The notes: a model not told the origin generated them from the letters alone. 64,000 bases of DNA from Eragrostis nindensis (GCA_012490785.1 JAAXCT010001302.1:62001-126000); one strand, 5' to 3'; counted from the first letter of the stretch, positions 1 to 12,500 are shown. Numbers and translations: made by a program.

Positions 1-3000
1 TCCCATCGAAAATTTATTTTTCCAGCATGGTCGCCCCTTCTTAATTGGAGGGCGCAGAAACGCCTGTGGTGCGGTGCGCGCATGATCTCTTGCATTTGCG
101 GGAAACATATGCACCAAGGCATCTCCTCCAACAGATACTCGGCTCCGTTGTCTCCGCCCTATCATGCACATACGGGGACAAGTGGCCTTGCATTGGTTTT
201 AGCGAATATCCGGTGCAGTTTTTGCTCCATATTGGACAATTCGATTGCAAAAGAGACAAGAATTGTCGAGTCACAGGGTTGGAACACATAAGGAGATCAA
301 ACACTCAAGTCCACGCAGGCATTCCTCGGTGGAGTTCCGCTCGAAGTTGGTGTAATGACAAGGAACATGAGACCAGCCACGAAAAAAGAGCCTAACTTCT
401 TCGTCCGTTGTCCGAACTGGGCGCTCTTTTTTTTGTTGGAAAGATTATGGCAAGGCCAACTCCATGAGAAGCAAATTTCAGGGATTTGATTGTAGTAAAA
501 AAATTGAAGGTAAGAAGTCCATCTCAGCCGCCCGAGCGTCCCATCGAAAATTTATTTTTCCAGCATGGTCGCCCCTCCTTAATTGGAGGGCGCAGAAACG
601 CCTGTGGTGCGGTGCGCGCATGATCTCTTGCATTTGCGGGTAACATAGGCACCAAGGCATCTCCTTCAACAGAGACTCGGCTCCGTAGTCTCCGCCCTAT
701 CATGCACATACGGGCATTCCACGGCCTTGCATTGGTTTTAGCGAATATCCGGTGCAGTTTTTGCTCCATATTGGACAATTCGATTGCAAAAGAGACAAGA
801 ATTGTCGAATCACTGGGTTGGAACATATAAGGAGATCAAACACTCAAGTCCACGCAGGCATTCCTCGGTGGAGTTCCGCTCGAAGTTGATGTAATGACAA
901 GGAACATGAGACCAGCCACGAAAAAAGAACCTAACTTCTTCATCCGTTGTCCGAACTGGGCGCTCTTTTTTTTGTTGGAAAGATTATGGCAAGGCCAACT
1001 CCATGAGAAGCAAATTTCAGGGATTTGATTGTAGTAAAAAAATTGAAGGTAAGAAGTCCATCTCAGCCGCCCGAGCGTCCCATCGAAAATTTATTTTTCC
1101 AGCATGGTCGCCCCTCCTTAATTGGAGGGCGCAGAAACGCCTGTGGTGCGGTGCGCGCATGATCTCTTGCATTTGCGGGTAACATAGGCACCAAGGCATC
1201 TCCTCCAACAGAGACTCGGCTCCGTTGTCTCCGCCCTATCATGCACATACGGGGATTCCACGGCCTTGCATTGGTTTTAGCGAATATCCGGTGCAGTTTT
1301 TGCTCCATATTGGACAATTCGATTGCAAAAGAGACAAGAATTGTCGAGTCACTGGGTTGGAACATATAAGGAGATCAAACACTCAAGTCCACGCAGGCAT
1401 TCCTCGGTGGAGTTCCGCTCGAAGTTGATGTAATGACAAGGAACATGAGACCAGCCACGAAAAAAGAACCTAACTTCTTCATCCGTTGTCCGAACTGGGC
1501 GCTCTTTTTTTTGTTGGAAAGATTATGGCAAGGCCAACTCCATGAGAAGCAAATTTCAGGGATTTGATTGTAGTAAAAAAATTGAAGGTAAGAAGTCCAT
1601 CTCAGCCGCCCGAGCGTCCCATCGAAAATTTATTTTTCCAGCATGGTCGCCCCTCCTTAATTGGAGGGCGCAGAAACGCCTGTGGTGCGGTGCGCGCATG
1701 ATCTCTTGCATTTGCGGGTAACATAAGCACCAAGGCATCTCCTTCAACAGAGACTCGGCTCCGTTGTCTCCGCCCTATCATGCACATACGGGGATTCCAC
1801 GGCCTTGCATTGGTTTTAGCGAATATCCGGTGCAGTTTTTGCCCCATATTGGACAATTCGATTGCAAAAGAGACAAGAATTGTCGAATCACTGGGTTGGA
1901 ACATATAAGGAGATCAAACACTCAAGTCCACGCAGGCATTCCTCGGTGGAGTTCCGCTCGAAGTTGATGTAATGACAAGGAACATGAGACCAGCCACGAA
2001 AAAAGAGCCTAACTTCTTCATCCGTTGTCCGAACTGGGCGCTCTTTTTTTTGTTGGAAAGATTATGGCAAGGCCAACTCCATGAGAAGCAAATTTCAGGG
2101 ATTTGATTGTAGTAAAAAAATTGAAGGTAAGAAGTCCATCTCAGCCGCCCGAGCGTCCCATCGAAAATTTATTTTTCCAGCATGGTCGCCCCTCCTTAAT
2201 TGGAGGGCGCAGAAACGCCTGTGGTGCGGTGCGCGCATGATCTCTTGCATTTGCGGGTAACATAGGCACCAAGGCATCTCCTCCAACAGAGACTCGGCTC
2301 CGTTGTCTCCGCCCTATCATGCACATACGGGGATTCCACGGCCTTGCATTGGTTTTAGCGAATATCCGGTGCAGTTTTTGCCCCATATTGGACAATTCGA
2401 TTGCAAAAGAGACAAGAATTGTCGAATCACTGGGTTGGAACATATAAGGAGATCAAACACTCAAGTCCACGCAGGCATTCCTCGGTGGAGTTCCGCTCGA
2501 AGTTGATGTAATGACAAGGAACATGAGACCAGCCACGAAAAAAGAACCTAACTTCTTCATCCGTTGTCCGAACTGGGCGCTCTTTTTTTTGTTGGAAAGA
2601 TTATGGCAAGGCCAACTCCATGAGAAGCAAATTTCAGGGATTTGATTGTAGTAAAAAAATTGAAGGTAAGAAGTCCATCTCAGCCGCCCGAGCGTCCCAT
2701 CGAAAATTTATTTTTCCAGCATGGTCGCCCCTCCTTAATTGGAGGGCGCAGAAACGCCTGTGGTGCGGTGCGCGCATGATCTCTTGCATTTGCGGGTAAC
2801 ATAGGCACCAAGGCATCTCCTCCAACAGAGACCCGGCTCCGTTGTCTCTGCCCTATCATGCACATACGGGCATTCCACGGCCTTGCATTGGTTTTAGCGA
2901 ATATCCGGTGCAGTTTTTGCTCCATATTGGACAATTCGATTGCAAAAGAGACAAGAATTGTCCAGTCACTGGGTTGGAACACATAAGGAGATCAAACACT

Positions 3001-5462
3001 CAAGTCCACGCAGGCATTCCTCGGTGGAGTTCCGCTCGAAGTTGGTCTAATGACAAGGAACATGAGACCAGCCACGAAAAAAGAGCCTAACTTCTTCGTC
3101 CGTTGTCCGAACTGGGCGCTCTTTTTTTTGTTGGAAAGATTATGGCAAGGCCAGCACCATGAGAAGCAATTTTCAGGGATTTTATTGTAGTAAAAAATTG
3201 AAGGTAAGAAGTCCATCTCAGCCGCCCGAGCGTCCCATCGAAAATTAATTTTTCCAGCATGGTCGCCCCTCCTTAATTGGAGGGCGCAGAAACGCCTGTG
3301 GTGCGGTGCGCGCATGATCTCTTGCATTTGTGGGTAACATAGGCACCAAGGCATCTCCTCCAACAGAGACTCGGCTCCGTTGTCTCTGCCCTATCATGCA
3401 CATATGGGCATTCCACGGCCTTGCATTGGTTTTAGCGAATATCCGGTGCAGTTTTTGCTCCATATTGGACAATTCGATTGCAAAAGAGACAAGAATTGTC
3501 CAGTCACTGGGTTGGAACACATAAGGAGATCAAACACTCAAGTCCACGCAGGCATTCCTCGGTGGAGTTCCGCTCGAAGTTGGTGTAATGACAAGGAACA
3601 TGAGACCAGCCACGAAAAAAGAGCCTAACTTCTTCGTCCGTTGTCCGAACTGGGCGCTCTTTTTTTTGTTGGAAAGATTATGGCAAGGCCAGCACCATGA
3701 GAAGCAATTTTCAGGGATTTTATTGTAGTAAAAAATTGAAGGTAAGAAGTCCATCTCAGCCGCCCGAGCGTCCCATCGAAAATTAATTTTTCCAGCATGG
3801 TCGCCCCTCCTTAATTGGAGGGCGCAGAAACGCCTGTGGTGCGGTGCCCGCATGATCTCTTGCATTTGTGGGTAACATAGGCACCAAGGCATCTCCTCCA
3901 ACAGAGACCCGGCTCCGTAATCTCTGCCCTATCATGCACATATGGGCATTCCACGGCCTTGCATTGGTTTTAGCGAATATCCGGTGCAGTTTTTGCTCCA
4001 TATTGGACAATTCGATTGCAAAAAAGACAAGAATTGTCCAGTCACTGGGTTGGAACATATAAGGAGATCAAACACTCAAGTCCACGCAGGCATTCCTCGG
4101 TGGAGTTCCGCTCGAAGTTGATGTAATGACAAGGAACATGAGACCAGCCACGAAAAAGAGCCCAACTTCTTCATCCGTTGTCCGAACTGGGCGCTCTTTT
4201 TTTTGTTGGAAAGATTATGGCAAGGCCAACACCATGAGAAGCGAATTTCAGGGATTTGATTGTAGTAAAAAAATTGAAGGTAAGAAGTCCGTCTCAGCCG
4301 CCCGAGCGTCCCATCGAAAATTTATTTTTCCAGCATGGTCGCCCTTTCTTAATTGGAGGGCGCAGCAACGCCTGTGGTGCGGTGCGCGCATGATCTCTTG
4401 CTTATGCAGGCAACATATGCACCAAGGCATCTCTTCCAACAGATACTCGGCTCCGTTGTCTCTGCCCAATCATGGAAATACGGGCATTCCACGGCCTTGC
4501 ATTGGTTTTAGCGAATATCCGGTGCAGTTTTTGCTCCATATTGGACAATTCGATTGCAAAAGAGACAAGAATTGTCCAGTCACTGGGTTGGAACACATAA
4601 GGAGATCAAACACTCAAGTCAACGCAGGCATTCCTCGGTGGAGTTCCGCTCGAAGTTGATGTAATGACAAGGAACATGAGACCAGCCACGAAAAAAGAGC
4701 CTAAGTTCTTCGTCCGTTGTCCGAACTGGGCGCTCTTTTTTTTGTTGGAAAGATTATGGCAAGGCCAACACCATGAGAAGTGAATTTCAGGGATTTGATT
4801 GTAGTAAAAAAATTGAAGGTAAGAAGTCCATCTCAGCCGCCCGAGCGTCCCATCGAAAATTTATTTTTCCAGCATGGTCGCCCCTCCTTAATTGGAGGGC
4901 GCAGAAACACCTGTGGTGCGGTGCGCGCATGATCTCTTGCATTTGCGGGTAACATAGGCACCAAGTCATCTCCTCCAATAGAGACTCGGCTCCGTTGTCT
5001 CCGCCCAATCATGCACATACGGGCATTCCGCGGCCTTGCATTGGTTTTAACGAATATCCGGTGCAGTTTTTGCTCCATATTGGACAATTCAATTGCAAAA
5101 GAGACAAGAATTGTCCAGTCACTGGGTTGGAACACATAATGACATCAAACACTCAAGTCCACGCAGGCATTCCTCGGTGGAGTTCCGCTCGAAGTTGATG
5201 TAATGACAAGGAAAATGAGACCAACCACGAAAAAGAGCCTAACTTCTTCGTCCGTTGTCCGAACTGGGCGCTCTTTTTTTTGTTGGAAAGATTATGGCAA
5301 GGCCAACACCATGAGAAGCGAATTTCAGGGATTTGATTGTAGTAAAAAAATTGAAGGTAAGAAGTCCATCCCAGCCGCCCGAGCGTCCCATCGAAAATTT
5401 ATTTTTCCAGCATGGTCGCCCCTCCTTAATTAGAGGGCGCAGAAACGCCTGTGGTGCGGTGC

Positions 5463-5493
5463 GCGTTTCTGCGCCCTCCAATTAAGGAGGGGC
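5463..5493 (-). other. 31-bp inverted patch inside a satellite monomer
   Basis: The forward monomer is interrupted after GGTGCGGTGCGC by 31 bases that read as the reverse strand of the region about 5419-5449. The monomer then resumes at TTGGCTCCG, with roughly 70 bases of the normal monomer missing. The patch can fold back on its upstream source copy. The junction shares GCG. The source now reads TTAATTAGAGGG, while the patch preserves the TTAATTGGAGGG state. Either the source mutated later or another copy was the template. This looks like template switching during replication or repair. Confidence 0.8.
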
Positions 5494-6090
5494 TTGGCTC
5501 CGTTGTCTCCGCCCTATCATGCACATACGGGCATTCCACGGCCTTGCATTGGTTTTAGCGAATATCCGGTGCAGATTTTGCTCCATATTGGACAATTCGA
5601 TTGCAAAAGAGACAAGAATTGTCCAGTCACTGGGTTGGAACACATAAGGAGATCAAACATTCGAGTCCACGCAGGCATTCCTCGGTGGAGTTCCGCTCGA
5701 AGTTGGTGTAATGACGAGGAACATGAGACCAGCCACGAAAAAAGAGCCAAACTTCTTCGTCCGTTGTCCGAACTGGGCGCTCCGTTGTCTCTGCCCAATC
5801 ATGCACATACGGGCATTCCACGGTCTTGCATTGGTTTTAGCGAATATCCGATGCAGTTTTTGCTCCATATTGGACAATTCGATTGCAAAAGAGACAAGAA
5901 TTGTCGAGTCACTGGGGTAGTAAAAAATTGAAGGTAAGAAGTCCATCTCAGCCGCCCGAGCGTCCCATCGAAAATTTATTTTTCCAGCATGGTCACCCCT
6001 TCTTAATTGGAGGGCGCAGAAACGCCTGTGGTGCGGTGCGCGCATGATCTCTTGCATTGGTTTTAGCGAATATCCGGTGCAGTTTTTGGC
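5494..6090 (+). repeat. Rearranged satellite block with three internal deletions
   Basis: Within this block the monomer period breaks. Near 5780, GGGCGCTC jumps straight to CGTTGTCTCTG (shared GCTC). At about 5914, CACTGGGG joins GTAGTAAAAA, removing about 213 bp; this is the junction that defines the short monomer found elsewhere. At about 6057, TTGCATT jumps to GGTTTTAGCG (shared GCATT), leaving a 102-bp spacing between landmarks 5988 and 6090. The same 102-bp unit recurs at 9894-9996, so the block was copied as a unit. Confidence 0.8.
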
Positions 6091-7734
6091 ATGGTCGCCC
6101 CTTCTTAATTGGAGGGCGCAGAAACACCTATGGTGCGGTGCGCGCATGATCTCTTGCATTTGCGGTTAACATAGGCACCAAGGCATCTCCTCCAACAGAT
6201 ACTCGGCTCCGTTGTCTCTGCCCTATCATGCACATACGGGCATTCCACGGCCTTGCATTGGTTTTTGCGAATATCCGGTGCAGTTTTTGCTCCATATTGG
6301 ACAATTCGATTGCAAAAGAGACAAGAATTGTCGAGTCACTGGGTTGGAACACATAAGGAGATCAAACACTCAAGTCCACGCAGGCATTCCTCGGTGGAGT
6401 TCCACTCGAAGTTGATGTAATGACAAGGAACATGAGACCAGCCACGAAAAAAGAGCCTAACTTCTTCATCCGTTGTCCGAACTGGGCGCTCTTTTTTTTG
6501 TTGGAAAGATTATGGCAAGGCCAACACCATGAGAAGTGAATTTCAGGGATTTGATTGTAGTAAAAAAATTGAAGGTAAGAAGTCCATCTCAGCCGCCCGA
6601 GCGTCCCATCGAAAATTTATTTTTCCAGCATGGTCGCCCCTTCTTAATTGGAGGGCGCAGAAACGCCTGTGTTGCGGCGCGCGCATGATCTCTTGCATAT
6701 GCGGGCAACATATGCACCAAGGCATCTCCTCCAACAGATACTCGGCTCCGTTGTCTCCGCCCTATCATGCGCATACGGGAATTCCACGGCCTTGCATTGG
6801 TTTTAGCGAATATCCGGTGCAGTTTTTGCTCCATATTGGACAATTCGATTGCAAAAGAGACAAGAATTGTCGAGTCACTGGGTTGGAACACATAAGGAGA
6901 TCAAACACTCAAGTCCACGCAGGCATTCCTCGGAGGAGTTCCGCTCGAAGTTGGTGTAATGACATGGAACATGAGACCAGCCACGAAAAATGAGCCTAAC
7001 TTCTTCGTCCGTTGTCCGAACTGGGCGCTCTTTTTTTTGTTGGAAAGATTATGGCAAGGCCAACACCATGAGAAGCGAATTTCAGGGATTTGATTGTAGT
7101 AAAAAAATTGATGGTCAGAAGTCCATCTCAGCCGCCCAAGCTTCCCATCGAAAATTTATTTTTCCAGCATGGTCGCCCCTCCTTAATTGGAGGGCGCAGA
7201 AACGCCCGTGGTGCGGTGCGCGCATAATCTCTTGCATTTGCCGGTAACATAGGCACCAAGGCATCTCCTCCAACAGAGACTCGGCTCCGTTGTCTCCGCC
7301 CTATCATGCACATACGGGCATTCCACGGCCTTGCATTGGTTTTAGCGTATATCCGGTGCAGTTTTTGCTCCATATTGGACAATTCGATTGCAAAAGAGAC
7401 AAGAATTTTCGAGTCACTGGGTTGGAACACATAAGGAGATCAACCACTCAAGTCCACGCAGGCATTCCTCAGTGGAGTTCCGCTCGAAGTTGACGTAATG
7501 ACAAGGAACATGAGACCAGCCACGAAAAAAGAGCCTAACTTCTTCATCCGTTGTCCGAACTGGGCGCTCTTTTTTTTGTTGGAAAGATTATGGCGAGGCC
7601 AACACCATGAGAAGCGAATTTCAGGGATCTGATTGTAGTAAAAAAATTGAAGGTAAGAAGTCCGTCTCAGCCGCCCGAGCGTCCCATCGAAAATTTATTT
7701 TTCCAGCATGGTCGCCCCTTCTTAATTGGAGGGC

Positions 7735-8090
7735 GATTTTTTTTATTTTTTAACCCTTTTTTAAATAATATTTTAATAATAACCCGACCGAAACTAAATT
7801 TGCAAATCTAGCCCATTTAATCGCGCCAAACTGATTGGAGCGACCAAACGCACAGTCACGCCAAACTGATTGGCGTGACTAAATGCCACGTCGGCATAGA
7901 CTGTCACGTAAAAATAGAGTTAACCTGAGTCGCGCCGATTGAGTTGGCGCGACACAGGTGCCTGTCACGCCGATCGGTTCGGCGCGACCAGGACTTCGCG
8001 CGCTTCTGCCGCACCAGCTTCGGGCTGAATGCTTGACACGCGGGCCGAGGAAAGAGAGCAGGTGGGGTACTGCGCTGCGACGGCCTGCAG
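7735..8090 (+). repeat. MULE left terminal inverted repeat
   Basis: Pairs with the complement of about 9233-9587. The outermost 22 bp (a T-rich run, then AACCC) match the right end apart from the length of an A/T run. Homology continues inward through the palindrome array and the stretch GGGCCGAGGAAAGAGAGC, and fades near CGGCCT at 8081-8086. Small substitutions separate the two arms, so this is not a brand-new insertion. Confidence 0.85.
7820..7988. repeat. Four 25-bp palindromes in the left MULE TIR
   Basis: Four interrupted palindromes of identical 25-bp length lie at 7820-7844, 7855-7879, 7929-7953 and 7964-7988. Their arms follow the pattern GTCRCGCC(AA/GA) and its complement, with a short variable centre. 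The second is a perfect 10-bp arm pair (GTCACGCCAA / TTGGCGTGAC) around five bases. They are spaced as two close pairs, 10 bp apart within each pair and 49 bp between pairs. Confidence 0.85.
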
Positions 8091-8399
8091 TTTCCATCGA
8101 GCGTGCCGTGCTGGGCTCTTGCTGTTTCCTACCCGCTGCAAGTGGCTGACAGAGGCAGCTTTACTCTATCCCAACTTTGCACCCAACTTTATTTTTCTTC
8201 ACACATAGTATATCAGGCGGGTCCCTGTTCCTAGCATCTGGCAGTGAGCCATTGTACCCGGGACTATTCTTTTGTCAGCCGATTAATGCGGCAAGCGGTG
8301 GCTCCTCTACTATTCCAACACCACGCCACCGTTCTCCTATGGCACGAGTAAATGATGCTCGGTGAGCCTTTTTAAATTTTTTCTAATCCTTAAGCATCG
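8091..8399. other. MULE interior, no gene seen
   Basis: Unique-looking sequence between the left TIR and the first nested MITE remnant. Short open frames exist but none has recognisable domains or a codon pattern that stands out. I see no captured host exon. Confidence 0.5.
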
Positions 8400-8571
8400 G
8401 TACATAAAATTATGAAAATATTATTTATTTTATTAAATTTGTTTTATTATTAGATATACTTTAAGCATGACTAATTTGTTTTACATTTTTATAAAATAAT
8501 TTGAATAAAACAAACGGTCAAACCTGAAGTTAAAAAGTCAAACAATACTTACATTTTGGGCGGAGGGAGTA
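8400..8571 (-). mobile_element. Truncated Stowaway-like MITE remnant
   Basis: On the minus strand the segment starts with TA then CTCCCTCCGCCC, the typical start of grass Stowaway (Tc1/mariner-type) MITEs, at 8571 reading leftward. It continues with an AT-rich body containing TTTGACCGTTTG, familiar from this family. No matching CTCCCTCC end or second TA was found at the left side, so the copy is truncated and the left boundary is approximate. Confidence 0.5.
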
Positions 8572-8702
8572 CCATCATAAAAAAATTAGGGTAACTAACA
8601 TACATGTGAGATTAATTATGAAGTCAGCATGGTTTAGGATAAGAAATCGTGTCGAAGCCGTGTCATGTACATGATAAGAAAAATGTTCTCTATCTATCGT
8701 AA

Positions 8703-8770
8703 GAGCAACTCCAAGAGAATAGCTATATTTGACTTTACAATTTCTTTTGGCTATTTTTTTGGAGTTGCTC
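8703..8770. mobile_element. 68-bp Tourist/Harbinger-like MITE
   Basis: GAGCAACTCCAA at the left end is matched by its exact complement TTGGAGTTGCTC at the right end. The pair is flanked by the 3-bp direct repeat TAA (8700-8702 and 8771-8773). A TAA/TTA-type 3-bp target duplication with short inverted ends fits PIF/Harbinger MITEs (Tourist). It is nested inside the MULE and far too short to encode anything. Confidence 0.7.
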
Positions 8771-8773
8771 TAA

Positions 8774-9232
8774 TTATTGTGCCATTGTAAAAAAAAATCC
8801 CATTATGCACTCAATTAATTATATAATGTTGCCTTTTTTAATATTCATATTGATTAATGCATCTTATAGTACCAGATTTAAGAATACTCGAGTGATGCAA
8901 TTTTCAGTTAAGCGAACTCACATTGAAAGTTTTCAATTAAAAAGGCAAACACACATGTGTGACATGACAGATGCATCATATCAAAATGAAGTAATCTGCT
9001 GGATAATTATAGTAGTAGTATTCATTAACCACCTGTTCCTAACGTGTTACAGAATAGCTCTTACATGATTTTTTCTATAATGAGCTGGTTTGGTCAGCAT
9101 TAGTGGGAGGATTAACAAGGGTCATGTACTATGAGAGGGATGGAGAATTCCAACACGTAAATCATTAGATGTCCTAGCCTGTGGATCCGTAGCATAAAAA
9201 AAATCAGAAGACTTCACCTCAATGCATGGCAA
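8774..9232. other. MULE interior, no gene seen
   Basis: AT-rich interior sequence. An open frame of 87 codons at 8805-9068 has no recognisable domain and atypical composition, and I do not regard it as a gene. No transposase motif is visible. Confidence 0.5.
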
Positions 9233-9587
9233 CGAGGCCGACGCAGCGCAACCCACCTGCTCTCTTTCCTCGGCCCGCGTGCCAAGCATTCAACCCGAGG
9301 CTGCTCTGGTGCGCAAAAGCGCGCGAAGTCCTGGTCGCGCCGAACCGATCGGCGTGACAGGCACCTGTGTCGCGCCAATTCAATCGGCGCGACTCAGGTC
9401 TACTCTATTTTTACGTGGCAGTCTATGCCGACGTGGTATTTAGTCACGCCAACCAGTTTGGCGTGACTGTGTGTTTGGTCGCTCCAATCAGTTTGGCGCG
9501 ACCAAATGGGCTAGATTTGCAAATTTAGTTTGGATCGGGTTATTATTAAAATATTAATTAAAAAAGGGTTAAAAAATAAAAAAATTC
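9233..9587 (-). repeat. MULE right terminal inverted repeat
   Basis: Reverse-complement partner of 7735-8090. It contains the mirror set of four 25-bp palindromes and ends in AATTC directly before the second TSD copy (9588-9596). Confidence 0.85.
9334..9502. repeat. Four 25-bp palindromes in the right MULE TIR
   Basis: Interrupted palindromes at 9334-9358, 9369-9393, 9443-9467 and 9478-9502 mirror the left TIR in order and spacing (10, 49 and 10 bp gaps). Several positions differ between left and right copies, yet the two arms within a unit usually still pair. Confidence 0.85.
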
Positions 9588-12500
9588 TTGGAGGGCGCAG
9601 AAACGCCTGTGGTGCGGTGCGCGCATGATCTCTTGCATATGCGGGCAACATATGCACCAAGGCATCTCCTCCAACAGATACTCGGCTCCGTTGTCTCTGC
9701 CCAATCATGGACATACGGGCATTCCACGGCCTTGCATTGGCTTTAGCGACTATCCGGTGCAGTTTTTGCTCCATATTGGACAATTCGATTGCAAAAGAGA
9801 CAAGAATTGTCGAGTCACTGGGGTAGTAAAAAATTGAAGGTAAGAAGTCCATCTCAGCCGCCCGAGCGTCCCATCGAAAATTTATTTTTCCAGCATGGTC
9901 ACCCCTTCTTAATTGGAGGGCGCAGAAACGCCTGTGGTGCGGTGCGCGCATGATCTCTTGCATTGGTTTTAGCGAATATCCGGTGCAGTTTTTGTCATGG
10001 TCGCCCCTTCTTAATTGGAGGGCGCAGAAACACCTGTGGTGTGGTGCGCGCATGATCTCTTGCATTTGCGGTTAACATAGGCACCAAGGCATCTCCTCCA
10101 ACAGATACTCGGCTCCGTTGTCTCTGCCCTATCATGCACATACGGGCATTACACGGCCTTGCATTGGTTTTTGCAAATATCCGGTGCAGTTTTTGCTCCA
10201 TATTGGACAATTCGATTGCAAAAGAGACAAGAATTGTCAAGTCACTGGGTTGGAACACATAAGGAGATCAAACACTCCAGTCCACGCAGGCATTCCTCGG
10301 TGGAGTTCCACTCGAAGTTGATGTAATGACAAGGAACATGAGACCAGCCACGAAAAAAGAGCCTAACTTCTTCGTCCGTTGTCCGAACTGGGCGCTCTTT
10401 TTTTTGTTGGAAAGATTATGGCAAGGCCAACACCATGAGAAGTGAATTTCAGGGATTTGATTGTAGTAAAAAAATTGATGGTAAGAAATCCATCTTAGCC
10501 GCCTGAGCGTCCCATCAAAAATTTATTTTTCCAGCATGGTCGCCCCTCCTTAATTGGAGGGCGCAGAAACACCTGTGGTGCGGTGCGCGCATGATCTCTT
10601 GCATTTGCGGGTAACATAGGCACCAAGTCATCTCCTCCAACAGAGACTCGGCTCCGTTGTCTCCGCCCAATCATGCACATACGGGCATTCCGCGGCCTTG
10701 CATTGGTTTTAGCGAATATCCGGTGCAGTTTTTGCTCCATATTGGACAATTCGATTGCAAAAGAGACAAGAATTGTCCAGTCACTGGGTTGGAACACATA
10801 AGGAGATCAAACACTCAAGTCCACGCAGGCATTCCTCGGTGGAGTTCCGCTCGAAATTGGTGTAATGACAAGGAACATGAGACCAGCCACGAAAAAAGAG
10901 CCTAACTTCTTCATCCGTTGTCCGAACTGGGCGCTCTTTTTTTGTTGGAAAGATTATGGCAAGGCCAACACCATGAGAAGCAAATTTCAGAGATTTGATT
11001 GTAGTAAAAAAATTGAAGGTAAGAAGTCCATCTCAGCCGCCCGAGCGTCCCATCGAAAATTTATTTTTGCAGCATGGTCGCCCCTCCTTAATTGGAGGGC
11101 GCAGAAACGCCCGTGGTGCGGTGCGCGCATAATCTCTTGCATTTGCCGGTAACATAGGCACCAAGGCATCTCCTCCAACAGAGACTCGGCTCCGTTGTCT
11201 CCGCCCTATCATGCACATACGGGCATTCCACGGCCTTGCATTGGTTTTAGCGTATATCCGGTGCAGTTTTTGCTCCATATTGGACAATTCGATTGCAAAA
11301 GAGACAAGAATTTTCGAGTCACTGGGTTGGAACACATAAGGAGATCAACCACTCAAGTCCACGCAGGCATTCCTCAGTGGAGTTCCGCTCGAAGTTGACG
11401 TAATGACAAGGAACATGAGACCAGCCACGAAAAAAGAGCCTAACTTCTTCATCCGTTGTCCGAACTGGGCGCTCTTTTTTTTGTTGGAAAGATTATGGCG
11501 AGGCCAACACCATGAGAAGCGAATTTCAGGGATCTGATTGTAGTAAAAAAATTGAAGGTAAGAAGTCCGTCTCAGCCGCCCGAGCGTCCCATCGAAAATT
11601 TATTTTTCCAGCATGGTCGCCCCTTCTTAATTGGAGGGCGCAGAAACACCGGTGCTGCGGTGCGCGCATGATCTCTTGCATTTGCGGGTAACATAGGCAC
11701 CAAGGCATCTCCTCCAACAGAGACTCGGCTCCGTTGTCTCCGCCCTATCATGCACATACGGGCATTCCACGGCCATGCATTGGTTTTAGCGAATATCCGG
11801 TGCAGTTTTTGCTCCATATTGGACAATTCGATTGCAAAAGAGACAAGAATTGTCGAGTCACTGGGTTGGAACACATAAGGAGATCAAACACTCAAGTCCA
11901 CGTTGCGTTCCACGGTGGAGTTCCGCTCGAAGTTGATGTAATGACAAGGAACATGAGACCAGCCACGAAAAAAGAGCCTAAGTTCTTCGTCCGTTGTCCG
12001 AACTGGGCGCTCTTTTTTTTGTTGGAAAGATTATGGCAAGGCCAACACCATGAGAAGCGAATTTCAGGGATTTGATTGTAGTAAAAAATTAAAGGTAAGA
12101 AGTCCATCTCAGCTTCCCGAGCGTCCCATCGAAAATTTATTTTTCCAGCATGGTCGCCCCTTCTTAATTGGAGGGCGCGGAAATACCGGTGCTGCGGTGC
12201 GCGCATGATCTCTTGCATTTGCGGGTAACATAGGCACCAAGGCATCTCCTCCAACAGAGACTCGGCTCCGTTGTCTCCGCCCTATCATGCACATACGGGC
12301 ATTCCATGGCCTTGCATTGGTTTTAGCGAATATCCGGTGCAGTTTTTGCTCCATATTGGACAATTCGATTGCAAAAGAGACAAGAATTGTCGAGTCACTG
12401 GGTTGGAACACATAAGGAGATCAAACACTCAAGTCCACGTTGCGTTCCACGGTGGAGTTCCGCTCGAAGTTGATGTAATGACAAGGAACATGAGACCAGC

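Larger units (their letters stand above)
1..7734 (+). repeat. 539-bp satellite array, forward orientation
   Basis: Head-to-tail tandem array. The landmark CATGGTCGCCCC recurs at about 26, 564, 1103, 1642, 2181, 2720, 3258, 3796, 4334, 4873 and 5411, that is every 538-539 bp. After a rearranged stretch it resumes at 6090, 6629, 7168 and 7707. Neighbouring monomers differ by a few per cent. Each monomer has a near-palindromic core around AATTAA (GCGCCCTCC on one side, GGAGGGGCG on the other) and an A/T-run inverted repeat. The overlapping ORFs of 60-100 codons on both strands are by-products of low stop density, not genes. I do not recognise the family by name. It is not the 155-180-bp centromere or knob monomer size class. 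I call this orientation forward. Confidence 0.95.
7735..9587. mobile_element. Non-autonomous Mutator-like element (long-TIR MULE)
   Basis: A 1853-bp insertion in a satellite monomer. It is flanked by a perfect 9-bp target-site duplication, TTGGAGGGC (7726-7734 and 9588-9596). It begins with G, ends with C, and carries terminal inverted repeats of about 355 bp. A 9-bp TSD with long TIRs is the hallmark of the Mutator superfamily. No transposase ORF exists in the interior, so mobilisation would need a transposase in trans. Joining the flanks restores the normal monomer sequence AATTGGAGGGCGCAG. A parallel satellite copy at about 11630 lacks the insertion. Confidence 0.9.

Noticed and set aside
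8805..9068. An 87-codon frame inside the MULE, considered as a captured gene
   Set aside because: AT-rich composition, no domain and no exon-like structure. Nothing supports a Pack-MULE capture.
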